This document shows positions 52,066-59,412 of a stretch of 64,000 nt of DNA, one piece after another. Origin of the DNA: Brevibacillus brevis (lineage in GTDB: Bacteria; Bacillota; Bacilli; Brevibacillales; Brevibacillaceae); NCBI RefSeq assembly GCF_900637055.1, contig NZ_LR134338.1, positions 5,486,501 to 5,550,500 on the forward strand, read 5' to 3'. Made by a program: the position numbers and the translations under genes. Numbering within the stretch: position 1 is the first letter of the stretch; the number at the start of each line of letters is the position of its first letter. The notes below the pieces were generated by a model. That model saw only the letters and a program-made list of their open reading frames with translations, did not search any database and was not told where the DNA came from.

Positions 52066-52233
52066 CTACCCACCGATCCTGACGATCCCGATTCCTTTTA
52101 GGGACTCAGGATTCACTTGAACATGCTCGCGAAAGAACTCTTCCAAAACGGCTATGGGGGTGTCTTGGGTCGACGTATATTTCATGACCTGCACCTGCTC
52201 TCCATCTGCCGAAAAACTAATCTGATAGTACAT
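52066..52233 (-). CDS. Small hypothetical protein (55 residues)
   Basis: A small acidic protein starting at ATG 52233 behind AAGGAGGGG (6 bases), a very strong ribosome site. It begins MYYQISFSADGEQVQVMKY and ends RIGG. A longer frame to 52401 exists but runs through a terminator and lacks a ribosome site. No recognised domain. It precedes the cysteine-rich gene with a two-base gap. Confidence 0.65.
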   Translation of the reverse strand: MYYQISFSADGEQVQVMKYTSTQDTPIAVLEEFFREHVQVNPESLKGIGIVRIGG

Positions 52234-52304
52234 GGTTTCTCCCCTCCTTTTGCTTCTTGTCGAATCTATACGAAGCGATTTGAGATGTATTAAGCGGATT
52301 TTGA

Positions 52305-52339
52305 AAACAAAAAAAAACCAGCCGTTTATTCCAGCTGGT
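52305..52339 (-). terminator. Terminator after the 86-residue gene
   Basis: ACCAGC (52317-52322) pairs with GCTGGT (52334-52339); the minus strand continues into eight T (complement of 52309-52317). It overlaps the stop codon of the upstream gene (52326) and separates it from the 55-residue gene, which therefore needs its own promoter or readthrough. Confidence 0.75.
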
Positions 52340-52586
52340 CCTCTACGTATAATTCCTCTATCATTTCCTCTGTCATATTCATCTTCCCAAATTCCTGACA
52401 AACTTTTTGAAATCCAAGTAGCAAGGAATCATTTTCTGTGAAAACTTCGTTCAGATCCATTCCTACCATGCCGAGCGCGTCACTGAGCTCCTCCCAGCCT
52501 TCGCGATCGATATCTTCTCCTAGTAGAAATTCAGCTAATGCGGCAATAATTACGACATACAATACGGCTTTTTTGGAATCTCTCAT
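52326..52586 (-). CDS. Small hypothetical protein (86 residues)
   Basis: An acidic 86-residue protein starting with a basic residue pair and a hydrophobic helix (KKAVLYVVIIAALAEFLLG, about 5-23), then a charged helical part with repeated Glu/Asp. It may be membrane-attached or a helical adaptor. One copy of the recurring 12-bp motif lies 31-42 bp upstream of its start codon, so it may be under the locus's own promoter. Confidence 0.6.
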   Translation of the reverse strand: MRDSKKAVLYVVIIAALAEFLLGEDIDREGWEELSDALGMVGMDLNEVFTENDSLLLGFQKVCQEFGKMNMTEEMIEELYVEDQLE

Positions 52587-52616
52587 TCTTATCCCCTCGA
52601 TTCTATTTCGTCTGAG

Positions 52617-52628
52617 ATAGAATAGACA
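52617..52628 (-). promoter_or_regulatory. Recurring motif, copy 5 (minus strand)
   Basis: The minus strand reads TGTCTATTCTAT here, 31 bases upstream of the 86-residue gene. It matches the YGTCTAYYCTAT motif found at four other places in the locus. See the finding for its possible role as a promoter element. Confidence 0.5.
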
Positions 52629-52660
52629 GTTTCGAATGAGTTTTCTCCAATTAAAAAGAA

Positions 52661-52681
52661 AAAGCCCGCTGTAAACGGGCT
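52661..52681 (-). terminator. Terminator after the 84-residue gene
   Basis: AGCCCG (52663-52668) pairs with CGGGCT (52676-52681), with A-rich sequence on the left giving a T run on the minus strand. It begins at the end of the preceding gene. Confidence 0.75.
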
Positions 52682-52935
52682 TACTTTACATCTGAGATGA
52701 TTTTTTGAATCAAACTTTCATCTATCAAATGGCTGGCTACTGTCAATGCCTTTGCCATTCGCTCCTTATCTCCATCAAAAACCTCGTGAATGATGTGACG
52801 CACACTTTCTTCATTCAGCGTGTAGTTCTTGGCCATGGCCATAATCCCAACAACGGCTTCATGATCTTCGAGCGTCTTCGCAGAGACTTTTTCCTTGGTC
52901 TGTTGGATGATGATTTGTATCATTTCACTTCGCAA
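52681..52935 (-). CDS. Small helical hypothetical protein (84 residues)
   Basis: An 84-residue, all-helical protein without cysteine, starting at TTG 52935, eight bases after AGGAGG. It has a mixed-charge pattern (MIQIIIQQTKEKVSAK ... EEVFDGD-like EVFDGDKERMAKALTVASHL) and could be a repressor-like or adaptor protein. It is the first gene of the leftward arm, head to head with the tail genes, so it is a possible regulator. Not recognised. Confidence 0.6.
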   Translation of the reverse strand: MRSEMIQIIIQQTKEKVSAKTLEDHEAVVGIMAMAKNYTLNEESVRHIIHEVFDGDKERMAKALTVASHLIDESLIQKIISDVK

Positions 52936-52998
52936 TGTTATGACCTCCTGGCTTAATTACGACTGAATATGTATTTCAAGGGAGACATCTTCCTCATC

Positions 52999-53010
52999 TG
53001 TCTAACCTAT
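52999..53010 (+). promoter_or_regulatory. Recurring motif, copy 1
   Basis: TGTCTAACCTAT, 59 bases upstream of the first tail-arm gene. A GGAGAC element lies 13 bases upstream of the GTCTA core, giving an ECF-like -35/-10 look. Confidence 0.55.
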
Positions 53011-53069
53011 GAACGTAGAAGGAGAACATTTTGTTCCAAAAACTCTCAGCAAAAGGGGGTGAATCATTC

Positions 53070-53501
53070 GTGATTGTCGACCTCTATCATCATCTCTATG
53101 AACTACTTTCTACGGATAGTCGGGTGCTCGCATTACTCGGCATTGCTCCAGAAGACAAGGACTCTCTATCCAAGCAGATTATCAAGCAAAGAAAGCTCGC
53201 TCAGCTATCTGATGTTGCGAAGCCTCTCCTTTCCTTCTACGCAACTTCCGGAAAGCGCGACACCGACAATCCCTTCCTTCTCACCAGCTTCTTCCGATTT
53301 GATGTGATCACGCCTGGCGATATCAGGCTGGCGCATCAAATTGCTAACCATCTTTTCTATCTCTTAGACGGCAAAAGCTTATCGATGAATGGAATAGAAG
53401 GATTGGACACGTATGTTGTCTCTCAGCAGGAATCCGATACGGGCCATTCCTCTGCGTACTGTTTCACACTGATCACGAAGTTTACTTTGCAAGTTTGTTA
53501 G
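53070..53501 (+). CDS. First tail-arm gene, unrecognised phage-type protein
   Basis: A 143-residue protein starting at GTG 53070 behind AAAGGGGG. It has a first half rich in leucine with YHHLYELLSTDSRVLALLG and a mixed second half with ITPGDIRLAHQIANHLFYLLDG. Its place directly before the tail tube suggests a tail-terminator or tail-completion role, but I do not recognise it. No portal, head or terminase gene precedes it. Confidence 0.65.
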   Translation: MIVDLYHHLYELLSTDSRVLALLGIAPEDKDSLSKQIIKQRKLAQLSDVAKPLLSFYATSGKRDTDNPFLLTSFFRFDVITPGDIRLAHQIANHLFYLLDGKSLSMNGIEGLDTYVVSQQESDTGHSSAYCFTLITKFTLQVC

Positions 53502-53515
53502 ACATTTCAAAACCC

Positions 53516-53527
53516 CGTCTATCCTAT
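53516..53527 (+). promoter_or_regulatory. Recurring motif, copy 2
   Basis: CGTCTATCCTAT, 79 bases before the tail-tube start. As in copy 1, a GAC lies 13 bases upstream of the GTCTA core. Confidence 0.55.
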
Positions 53528-53605
53528 GACAAGCTGATCGCGGTTCCCTTTCCACACGATTCAGCTACAGCACCCAAATCCCCTATCTAGAAGGAGTGAC
53601 TTTCA

Positions 53606-54457
53606 TTGTCTAAAAAAATGATTATCAAAGGTGTCGGTCAATTTCTTGCCAAACGCGCTTCCAAAGATGGAAATGGCGTCGAAGTCATCACGCTTGGTAA
53701 TATGCAGGACCTGAAAATTGACATGAATGTTGAAATGGAGGATATCTTTGGCGGCGATGGTCTCTTCGCCATCGACACTCTCGTCAAATCGAAAAGCATT
53801 GAGATTACCGCAACGGATGCCAAATTTGATCTGGCCGCACTTGAGCTCATGATGGGCTCCAAGCTGCAAGAGCAAAAGAGCGACTATGTATACGTGCTGG
53901 GTGAGCAGAAAGCAGTCACTGCTGGCAGCCTGGACCGCACAGCATCCACTGGCGACGCTGGTGTTTGTGAAGTAGAGTTTGGCGGCAAGCTCTTCAACGG
54001 CGGCGGATTTGCTGTTCGTCTGAAAAATAGCAATCGCCTGTTGAAACAAGTGAAATTGAGCACGTCTGCTGCACCACAAGCTGATGAGTTCATGGTAGAT
54101 ACTTTCAAGGATGGCGGCGAAGATAAAGCTCGTCTCATCTTCTCTCCTGCCCTGCTCAATGAAGATGTGGTATTCAACTATCAGCGAATCGAAACCGTAG
54201 ACGTGGTCGACATTTTGATGGATGAGGTGCCATTCCCGGTTCATGTCGTCCATCACGGCTCTTTCCTGCAAAAAGACGGAACTTATGCAGGCATTGAAAC
54301 AGAGCTATTCTCCTGCATGGCAAAAGGCAGCTTCTCGATTGATGCGGCACGCTCCACAGCCAGCACTTCCGCTATTTCCTTGTCCGTTATTGATCCAGAG
54401 CGAGCAGATGGCAAGCTAGGCAGTGTGAAACGCTTCGTATCGACCAAAAAAGTGTAA
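53606..54457 (+). CDS. Major tail (tail tube) protein
   Basis: A 283-residue protein consistent with the major tail-tube subunit of a long-tailed phage. It has a beta-rich pattern with alternating hydrophobic residues, including a stretch with DLKIDMNVEMEDIFGGDGLFAIDTLVKSKSIEITATDAKFDL, and a beta-rich C-terminal domain with ELFSCMAKGSFSID. It starts at TTG behind AAGGAGTG. It stands where the tail tube stands in many tail operons, just before the frameshifted chaperone. The family call rests on order and pattern. Confidence 0.7.
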   Translation: MSKKMIIKGVGQFLAKRASKDGNGVEVITLGNMQDLKIDMNVEMEDIFGGDGLFAIDTLVKSKSIEITATDAKFDLAALELMMGSKLQEQKSDYVYVLGEQKAVTAGSLDRTASTGDAGVCEVEFGGKLFNGGGFAVRLKNSNRLLKQVKLSTSAAPQADEFMVDTFKDGGEDKARLIFSPALLNEDVVFNYQRIETVDVVDILMDEVPFPVHVVHHGSFLQKDGTYAGIETELFSCMAKGSFSIDAARSTASTSAISLSVIDPERADGKLGSVKRFVSTKKV

Positions 54458-54470
54458 CTCTTTCGAGGTT

Positions 54471-54522
54471 AAGCAGGCTGAGTGGAGAGCTCCGTGCTCT
54501 TCGCTCTTGCCTTGCTTTTTTT
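54471..54522 (+). terminator. Imperfect terminator-like hairpin after the tail tube
   Basis: A long imperfect stem (around GCAGGCTGAGTGGAGAGC and GCTCTTCGCTCTTGCC) with a T-rich tail lies just after the tail-tube stop. It would make the tail-tube message more abundant than that of downstream genes, a common phage arrangement. Confidence 0.5.
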
Positions 54523-54626
54523 CAAAGGGAATAACTTACAACGAATCATAGCGAACGACAACTCATTTTAGCAAGTAGATATATTTAACAAATACAATCT
54601 GGCATTGTTCAAGGAGGGATTCTTCC

Positions 54627-55031
54627 ATGCTAAACCACCAAAAAGCTCTGGAAAAAAAACACGCTGAGATGATGAACCAGGAAGCTGTAGAGCGTATCAA
54701 AAAACAGGAGGAGGCTGATCTGGTAGAAGCTATTTTCTTTGAAGATGATAGTGAAATCATGCTGCGTGACGGCAAAACCTACCGGATTCCGCCTGTGACC
54801 TTAAAGGACGCCCGTATCCTGATGAAAAAACTAGGAACCGTCCATATCGACGCGATTATCCTTAATTTTCTCCCCTACGAAAACAAGGAAGAAGATTTAT
54901 TCGATATCCTGCTTCTGGGCTTTCGCAACTACCCTACGGTTACTCGTGAGTACTTGGATGAACATTGTGATTTGGAGACGGCCAAAAAGCTTATTAACAT
55001 TCTCATTGGCCTAAACGGCTTAAAAAAGTAG
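54627..55031 (+). CDS. Tail assembly chaperone, short form
   Basis: A 134-residue acidic, helix-rich protein, the usual short form (G-like) of tail assembly chaperones. It starts at ATG behind AAGGAGGG. It ends in GGC-TTA-AAA-AAG-TAG, where A-AAA-AAG is a classical -1 slippery site directly before the stop. In siphophages the G/GT pair binds the tape-measure protein and builds the tail tube on it. Recognition is by position, size and the slippery site. Confidence 0.75.
   Translation: MLNHQKALEKKHAEMMNQEAVERIKKQEEADLVEAIFFEDDSEIMLRDGKTYRIPPVTLKDARILMKKLGTVHIDAIILNFLPYENKEEDLFDILLLGFRNYPTVTREYLDEHCDLETAKKLINILIGLNGLKK
55022..55028 (+). promoter_or_regulatory. -1 ribosomal frameshift (slippery) site A-AAA-AAG
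   Basis: The heptamer AAAAAAG in the 0 frame reads A AAA AAG, the best-known bacterial -1 slip site (as in dnaX). It stands directly before the TAG stop of the short chaperone. Confidence 0.85.
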
Positions 55032-55360
55032 AGAGTGGCGAGGGTGACAGTTCCTCCATTCGTGATAGGGAATCTGGTGAGCCACTTGATTGGGGCGATC
55101 TATTTTTTCATCTCCATAAGGACTGTGGTTTGAAGAAATGGGATATTTGGGAGTACACCCTTCCCCAAGTAGCAGAATTAATGAAGAGAGTGAACAAATA
55201 CATTCAATTTGAGGTAGAGACACGCATGGGATTTCCTTTCTTGAGAAGAAAGGGGACGAATTCTGTAGACAGCTCCCCCCATGCATCTAGCTCGCAAGAC
55301 TATCAGGAAATATCCGAAGACGATATTGCCGTACTTGGCAAAGTGTTAGGTGGTCTATAA

Positions 55361-55398
55361 CCCGTTTCTGTCTATTCTAAGACCAGAACGGGATTTTT
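55361..55398 (+). terminator. Stem-loop after the chaperone, carrying motif copy 3 in its loop
   Basis: CCCGTT-T-CTG (55361-55370) pairs with CAG-AACGGG (55384-55392) and is followed by ATTTTTCTTTT. The recurring motif TGTCTATTCTAA (55369-55380) sits across the loop. The structure may terminate transcription after the chaperone while the motif restarts it. Confidence 0.55.
55369..55380 (+). promoter_or_regulatory. Recurring motif, copy 3
   Basis: TGTCTATTCTAA, 39 bases before the tape-measure start. It shares about 17 of 20 bases with copy 4 across the surrounding segment. Confidence 0.5.
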
Positions 55399-55419
55399 CT
55401 TTTGAGGAAGGTGATATTC

Positions 55420-58400
55420 ATGGAAACCCAACGTTTGACCGATGCCCTCCGCTCTATAACGAGTGCTGTAGAACAGTCGGCATCCCCATTTCGTGCCCAG
55501 CAAGCTACACCATTTTTTCAAGCACTGCATCAACAATTGTATGAATTACGCGCGATGATACGCGACATTGAGTCAAAGCCGCTCAGCTTTTCTCGTAAGT
55601 ACGTCTCTCAGCCTGTTTCCCATGCTGCTCCTGCTTCCCTGTTGTCCGTAAGTACAGGAGCCATTGCCCCGTTCCGCTTTGCGACTTTACCAAATGCCCC
55701 CGTTAAAAGAACAGAAAAGTCCTACAGCAGAAGAAGCACCCTCCATCCACAAGCATGGGAAGAGGCTGCCGTAGATGTGTTGCGAAACATGATGAGCAGC
55801 GGCCTTCACACGCTTATCACCTCGATGGATATTGAAAATTGGGAGTCGGCGAAATCTTTGAACCGCCTGTTAAAAAAGGCAGAGCGTAATTTTTTGTTCA
55901 AAGATACAAACATGATGGATTTGGCGCAAGCACGCGTTTCAGGACGATCGACGGATCAAAAACAAGTGGAAGAAGAAGCACTTGGTTTGCGCGAATACTT
56001 GCGAACAGGAGTCAAACAAGACCTGCGGGATATCGCGCTAACACATGCCGTCAGCCTTGAAGAAGTAACCAGAGCCTACTATACGTCTTCTCGCCAATCA
56101 AATGACCCGCATGTAACTGTAGCGGATATTCGGGAGAAAGCAGCTTTGTTACCAGATGACCCGCTTGCTCCCCAAACCCAGATGCAAACCATCTGGCAGG
56201 CAGCGTCCCTTGAAGCATTCGATATTTTTAAAAATCAGCCCGGTAGCTTTCCCTCGCTTTTGGTCCACCTGCTTCAGCGCATGAGAGAAAGTCAGAGCCA
56301 ATTATCGCTCGCTGTACGTCTGTTGAAAAATGCTGCCGATCAATACGGCGGAAAAGCTGCCTACGTCAAAGCCCGGCGCAATCTTCATGAAGGAAGTGAG
56401 CAGCGAAGACAAGAGCGTGTTACCGCACTGCTTGGTCAATCCTCTTCTCCCTTTACACAAGAAGCGATGGAGATCCAGTCCTGGCAATTGCAAAATCTGT
56501 CTTCCTATCAAGCTACCCGCACTCGGTTGGTTCGCAACAGGCTGGAACAGAAAAGAGTACAAGAGCTGTATCCGTACAATGATCGATTGTTAAAGGCATT
56601 GATTGCGGAAGAGAAAAAGCTTCTTGAACAGTTGCATTTGCTCAGACGAAAGATGCGCGATGTAGAGCGTCAGGCACATTTGCTCACCAGCCGAATCCTT
56701 TTGGTCCAGCGCGCATTCGGCAGTTTGCAGAACACGATTACCTCCTTAATTCCTTCCGTCTCTTCGCTGGATGAGAGGCTGCGTGCCCTCTCTGATACAT
56801 CTGTCACGACCGACCAGCAAATCAAGGACATGACAAGCGATTTAAAACAGCAGGAGGAACAACTCCAGAAAACACGGGAAGCCTTGAAGGAATTGACAGA
56901 AGCACTGTCCACGGCTGTACCCAAACCTCCGACTGCCACAGCGGGTCCTCAGGCCGCTCCCTCAGCTGCAGCCGCAAGCAGTTCATCCTCTACCACTAGC
57001 AGACTCGCCCCTTTTGCTGCTCTCCTTTTTGAAGAGTTCTCGGGTGATTTTAAGACGAAGATACGGGAAAAGTTCTTCAAAGGCAAAAAGAAGGGGGATG
57101 AGAAAGAATCTGAACCTGAATCCAAACCTGAACCTGAATCCGATTCAAAATCTAAACCTAAACCTAAGTTTAAATATAAATTGAAAACTGCCGAAAAGGC
57201 GAGCGGTCCGGATGAGTCAGACTCCACTCCGAAAGCTCCATCCAAAGCTGGCAAAGCTGCTTCAACGTCTGTCGATGATGCAGCCAAGAGTGTACCTCTA
57301 TGGCGAAAAGGATTAAAAAACATCGCGAAATTAGGTAAAGGTCTACCTGGCATAGGGATTGGTATTACAGCACTCACTTTATTGGACAGTTTTAACAAAG
57401 ATTGGTTGCAGCCTATGTTTATGTCCGATACCCAGAGACAAAGCAGAGTCTTAGAAAATCAAAAAGGTCTAGTGGCCGACATCACTAATTTTGATAAAAT
57501 GCCTCCGGGTTTAAAGCATTTATTTTTTGCCGGTACTGCTGTTTCTGGTATTACAGATGGTCTGATCAACTTCATGGGTGGCACTGCTCCTTCATGGAGC
57601 GATTACTATAACGCTTTTAAAGCGGCTTATAAGCATGATGGCCCTGAACTCAAACAGCAGTTGGAAAATACCTTTCAGCTTGGAGACAAGGAAGCTCAAC
57701 TCACTCTTGAAAATGTCAAATCCGACATTAAAAAGAAAAACGAAAAAGAAAAGCACTCTAAACTTATTGATGTCGATGGAGATGGATACAAGCTGGACGA
57801 TACTCCACTACCTTCATGGGATGAAGTCAAGACACTTGAACATGGCAAAGAAGTGGTTGGGTATCGCCTGGAAAAACTCGCTTTAGCGGAAGGCAAGTTA
57901 AAAGCCAAATTAGAGCAAACGCAGGCAACTCTTCTAGACCAAGGTAAATCCGAAGATTCTCCAGAAATGCTGAAAGCTTATGCTGACTACTACAGTGGTA
58001 TTAATAAGGAACGGAGTGAACACTTAGCCTATTTTGAAGCGGTATTAGCGAAAATCCCTAAAGGTACAGATGCCTCTGGAGTAGTAGAATCAGTAATCGC
58101 TGATATAAATGCTTCTATCGCCCAAAACAACCTCGATAAAACCAACCATACCTCCGGCACAAAAATTGATTCCGTGAAGGACAAGCTGAGCTCTGAGCTG
58201 GAAAGTAAAGAGCTTCAATACTCGATTGACAGGAACAAAGCAATCTTAGCAGGGCACAGCGCAAATTCTGAAGTAGTAAAGAAGCTAGATGAAGAATATT
58301 TACGCAGTATCAATGAGCTTTTTGATACGACGAGTTCTGAAATGGATCGCCTTTTGTCCGGGAACCAAATGAATGAGACATTCAAGAAAGACATCGAGAA

Positions 58401-58740
58401 CCTTAAAAAAAGCCTCGAAAAAGCCAAGTACGACAATCTCGTATCTCTGCATATGTCCAAGAAGCCCACCAAAGGAACCTTCAACATGCCCGACGGCTTG
58501 CAGCCGCTTACCTATTGGGGCATGCAAACCGCAAATGCAACACACAGCACCTACGACCTTACCTATGGCGGCGACAGCAATGTGAACATTACCATTGCCA
58601 ATATGAGCGGAACGGAAGCTGACCTCCAACGCCTCGGCTCAACCGTCAGCGAAGCCGTTCGCAATACACAAGCAAGCCTTTCTACCGAATTGAGCCAACA
58701 AGTCCGCTCTGGAATCGCTACGAGCTACACGAGATTGTAA
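55420..58740 (+). CDS. Tail tape-measure protein
   Basis: A 1106-residue, largely coiled-coil protein that should set tail length. The start ATG 55420 follows GAGGAAGGTG. The pattern includes long helices (about 395-510 with LLEQLHLLRRKMRDVERQ), a Ser/Ala hinge, a Pro/Glu/Lys repeat region (EPESKPEPESDSKSKPKPK), a hydrophobic segment (IGIGITALTLL), a calcium-loop-like DVDGDGYKLDD near residue 784 and a C-terminal part with NVNITIANMSGTEADLQRLG. No lytic domain was recognised inside. The size suggests a tail roughly 160 nm long by the usual 1.5 Angstrom per residue rule, which is inference only. Confidence 0.8.
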   Translation: METQRLTDALRSITSAVEQSASPFRAQQATPFFQALHQQLYELRAMIRDIESKPLSFSRKYVSQPVSHAAPASLLSVSTGAIAPFRFATLPNAPVKRTEKSYSRRSTLHPQAWEEAAVDVLRNMMSSGLHTLITSMDIENWESAKSLNRLLKKAERNFLFKDTNMMDLAQARVSGRSTDQKQVEEEALGLREYLRTGVKQDLRDIALTHAVSLEEVTRAYYTSSRQSNDPHVTVADIREKAALLPDDPLAPQTQMQTIWQAASLEAFDIFKNQPGSFPSLLVHLLQRMRESQSQLSLAVRLLKNAADQYGGKAAYVKARRNLHEGSEQRRQERVTALLGQSSSPFTQEAMEIQSWQLQNLSSYQATRTRLVRNRLEQKRVQELYPYNDRLLKALIAEEKKLLEQLHLLRRKMRDVERQAHLLTSRILLVQRAFGSLQNTITSLIPSVSSLDERLRALSDTSVTTDQQIKDMTSDLKQQEEQLQKTREALKELTEALSTAVPKPPTATAGPQAAPSAAAASSSSSTTSRLAPFAALLFEEFSGDFKTKIREKFFKGKKKGDEKESEPESKPEPESDSKSKPKPKFKYKLKTAEKASGPDESDSTPKAPSKAGKAASTSVDDAAKSVPLWRKGLKNIAKLGKGLPGIGIGITALTLLDSFNKDWLQPMFMSDTQRQSRVLENQKGLVADITNFDKMPPGLKHLFFAGTAVSGITDGLINFMGGTAPSWSDYYNAFKAAYKHDGPELKQQLENTFQLGDKEAQLTLENVKSDIKKKNEKEKHSKLIDVDGDGYKLDDTPLPSWDEVKTLEHGKEVVGYRLEKLALAEGKLKAKLEQTQATLLDQGKSEDSPEMLKAYADYYSGINKERSEHLAYFEAVLAKIPKGTDASGVVESVIADINASIAQNNLDKTNHTSGTKIDSVKDKLSSELESKELQYSIDRNKAILAGHSANSEVVKKLDEEYLRSINELFDTTSSEMDRLLSGNQMNETFKKDIENLKKSLEKAKYDNLVSLHMSKKPTKGTFNMPDGLQPLTYWGMQTANATHSTYDLTYGGDSNVNITIANMSGTEADLQRLGSTVSEAVRNTQASLSTELSQQVRSGIATSYTRL

Positions 58741-58752
58741 GGAGGTACAACG

Positions 58753-59364
58753 ATGACCCAACAATACGCCTTTGGCACTGCCAATCAGCGCTATAAAAAA
58801 AAGCTGTTCGTCGATACAGGCTTTGAATTCATGGAAATAAACGCCCGACTCATCGAGCCCTATTCTCCGCCAAGTCCCCAGCCTTCTTTACGCGAAATCA
58901 AAATCATCAACGCTCCCTCGCACATCCACCACTCCGGCTTTAGCAGCTACCAGTGTTCATTGACCTTACTTTTTCCAGACAAAGAATCGTATAACGATTA
59001 CTTGAGCTACGCAGGCTGGACCCACAAGTTTTACGATGAAAAGGGAAGCATTTTCCTTGGAAGCGCAGAATCCATCACCCCCCATGTGCTTGAGGCAGGA
59101 CGGCGCTACAGCGTCACCGTCGATCTGATCCTCATCAAAAAAGACTCGATCGAACGCGAATCACGTTTCCAGTTTCAAGATATTGAAGGGCATTGGGCAC
59201 AGAAAAATATCGAAGAAATGGCCGATCTTGGGCTGATCACGGTCATTACCCGAGATGGGAAGCCCGTCATTTACTTCCGCCCCAATGATTTTGTGACACG
59301 CGCCGAATTTATTGCCTTTTTGAATCGGACAAGGCGACTGGTAGAACGGATGATTCGGGAATAG
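58753..59364 (+). CDS. Tail-tip protein with a C-terminal SLH domain
   Basis: A 203-residue protein. Residues about 1-135 are a beta-rich tail-type domain (KIINAPSHIHHSGFSSYQCSLTLLF; possibly like baseplate or distal-tail protein LysM-less forms). Residues about 141-197 form an SLH domain: FQDIEGHWAQKNIEEMADLGLI, then FRPNDFVTRAEFIAFLNR, which is the FxDv-W...-TRAE pattern. SLH domains bind pyruvylated secondary wall polymers in S-layer bacteria. I have not met one in a phage tail protein, so this is notable. It starts at ATG behind AAGGAGG, 12 bases after the tape measure. Confidence 0.8.
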   Translation: MTQQYAFGTANQRYKKKLFVDTGFEFMEINARLIEPYSPPSPQPSLREIKIINAPSHIHHSGFSSYQCSLTLLFPDKESYNDYLSYAGWTHKFYDEKGSIFLGSAESITPHVLEAGRRYSVTVDLILIKKDSIERESRFQFQDIEGHWAQKNIEEMADLGLITVITRDGKPVIYFRPNDFVTRAEFIAFLNRTRRLVERMIRE

Positions 59365-59384
59365 CTGGGGCTGTTACGGGTTTC

Positions 59385-59396
59385 TGTCTACTCTAT
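59385..59396 (+). promoter_or_regulatory. Recurring motif, copy 4
   Basis: TGTCTACTCTAT, directly before the AGGAGG ribosome site of the next gene, only 16 bases from its start codon. A promoter this close would give a very short leader, so a role as RNA element cannot be excluded. Confidence 0.5.
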
Positions 59397-59412
59397 ATAG
59401 GAGGTGATGAAA

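Larger units (their letters stand above)
54627..55360 (+). other. Tail assembly chaperone, long form by programmed -1 frameshift
   Basis: Slipping back one base on A-AAA-AAG at 55022-55028 avoids the TAG and continues in a frame that is open for 110 codons to the TAA at 55358-55360. The extension begins VESGEGDSSSIRD and includes KKWDIWEYTLPQVAELMKRVNKY. The sum is 244 residues. The downstream part has no good start of its own. This G/GT-type arrangement is typical of long-tailed phages. Confidence 0.8.
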
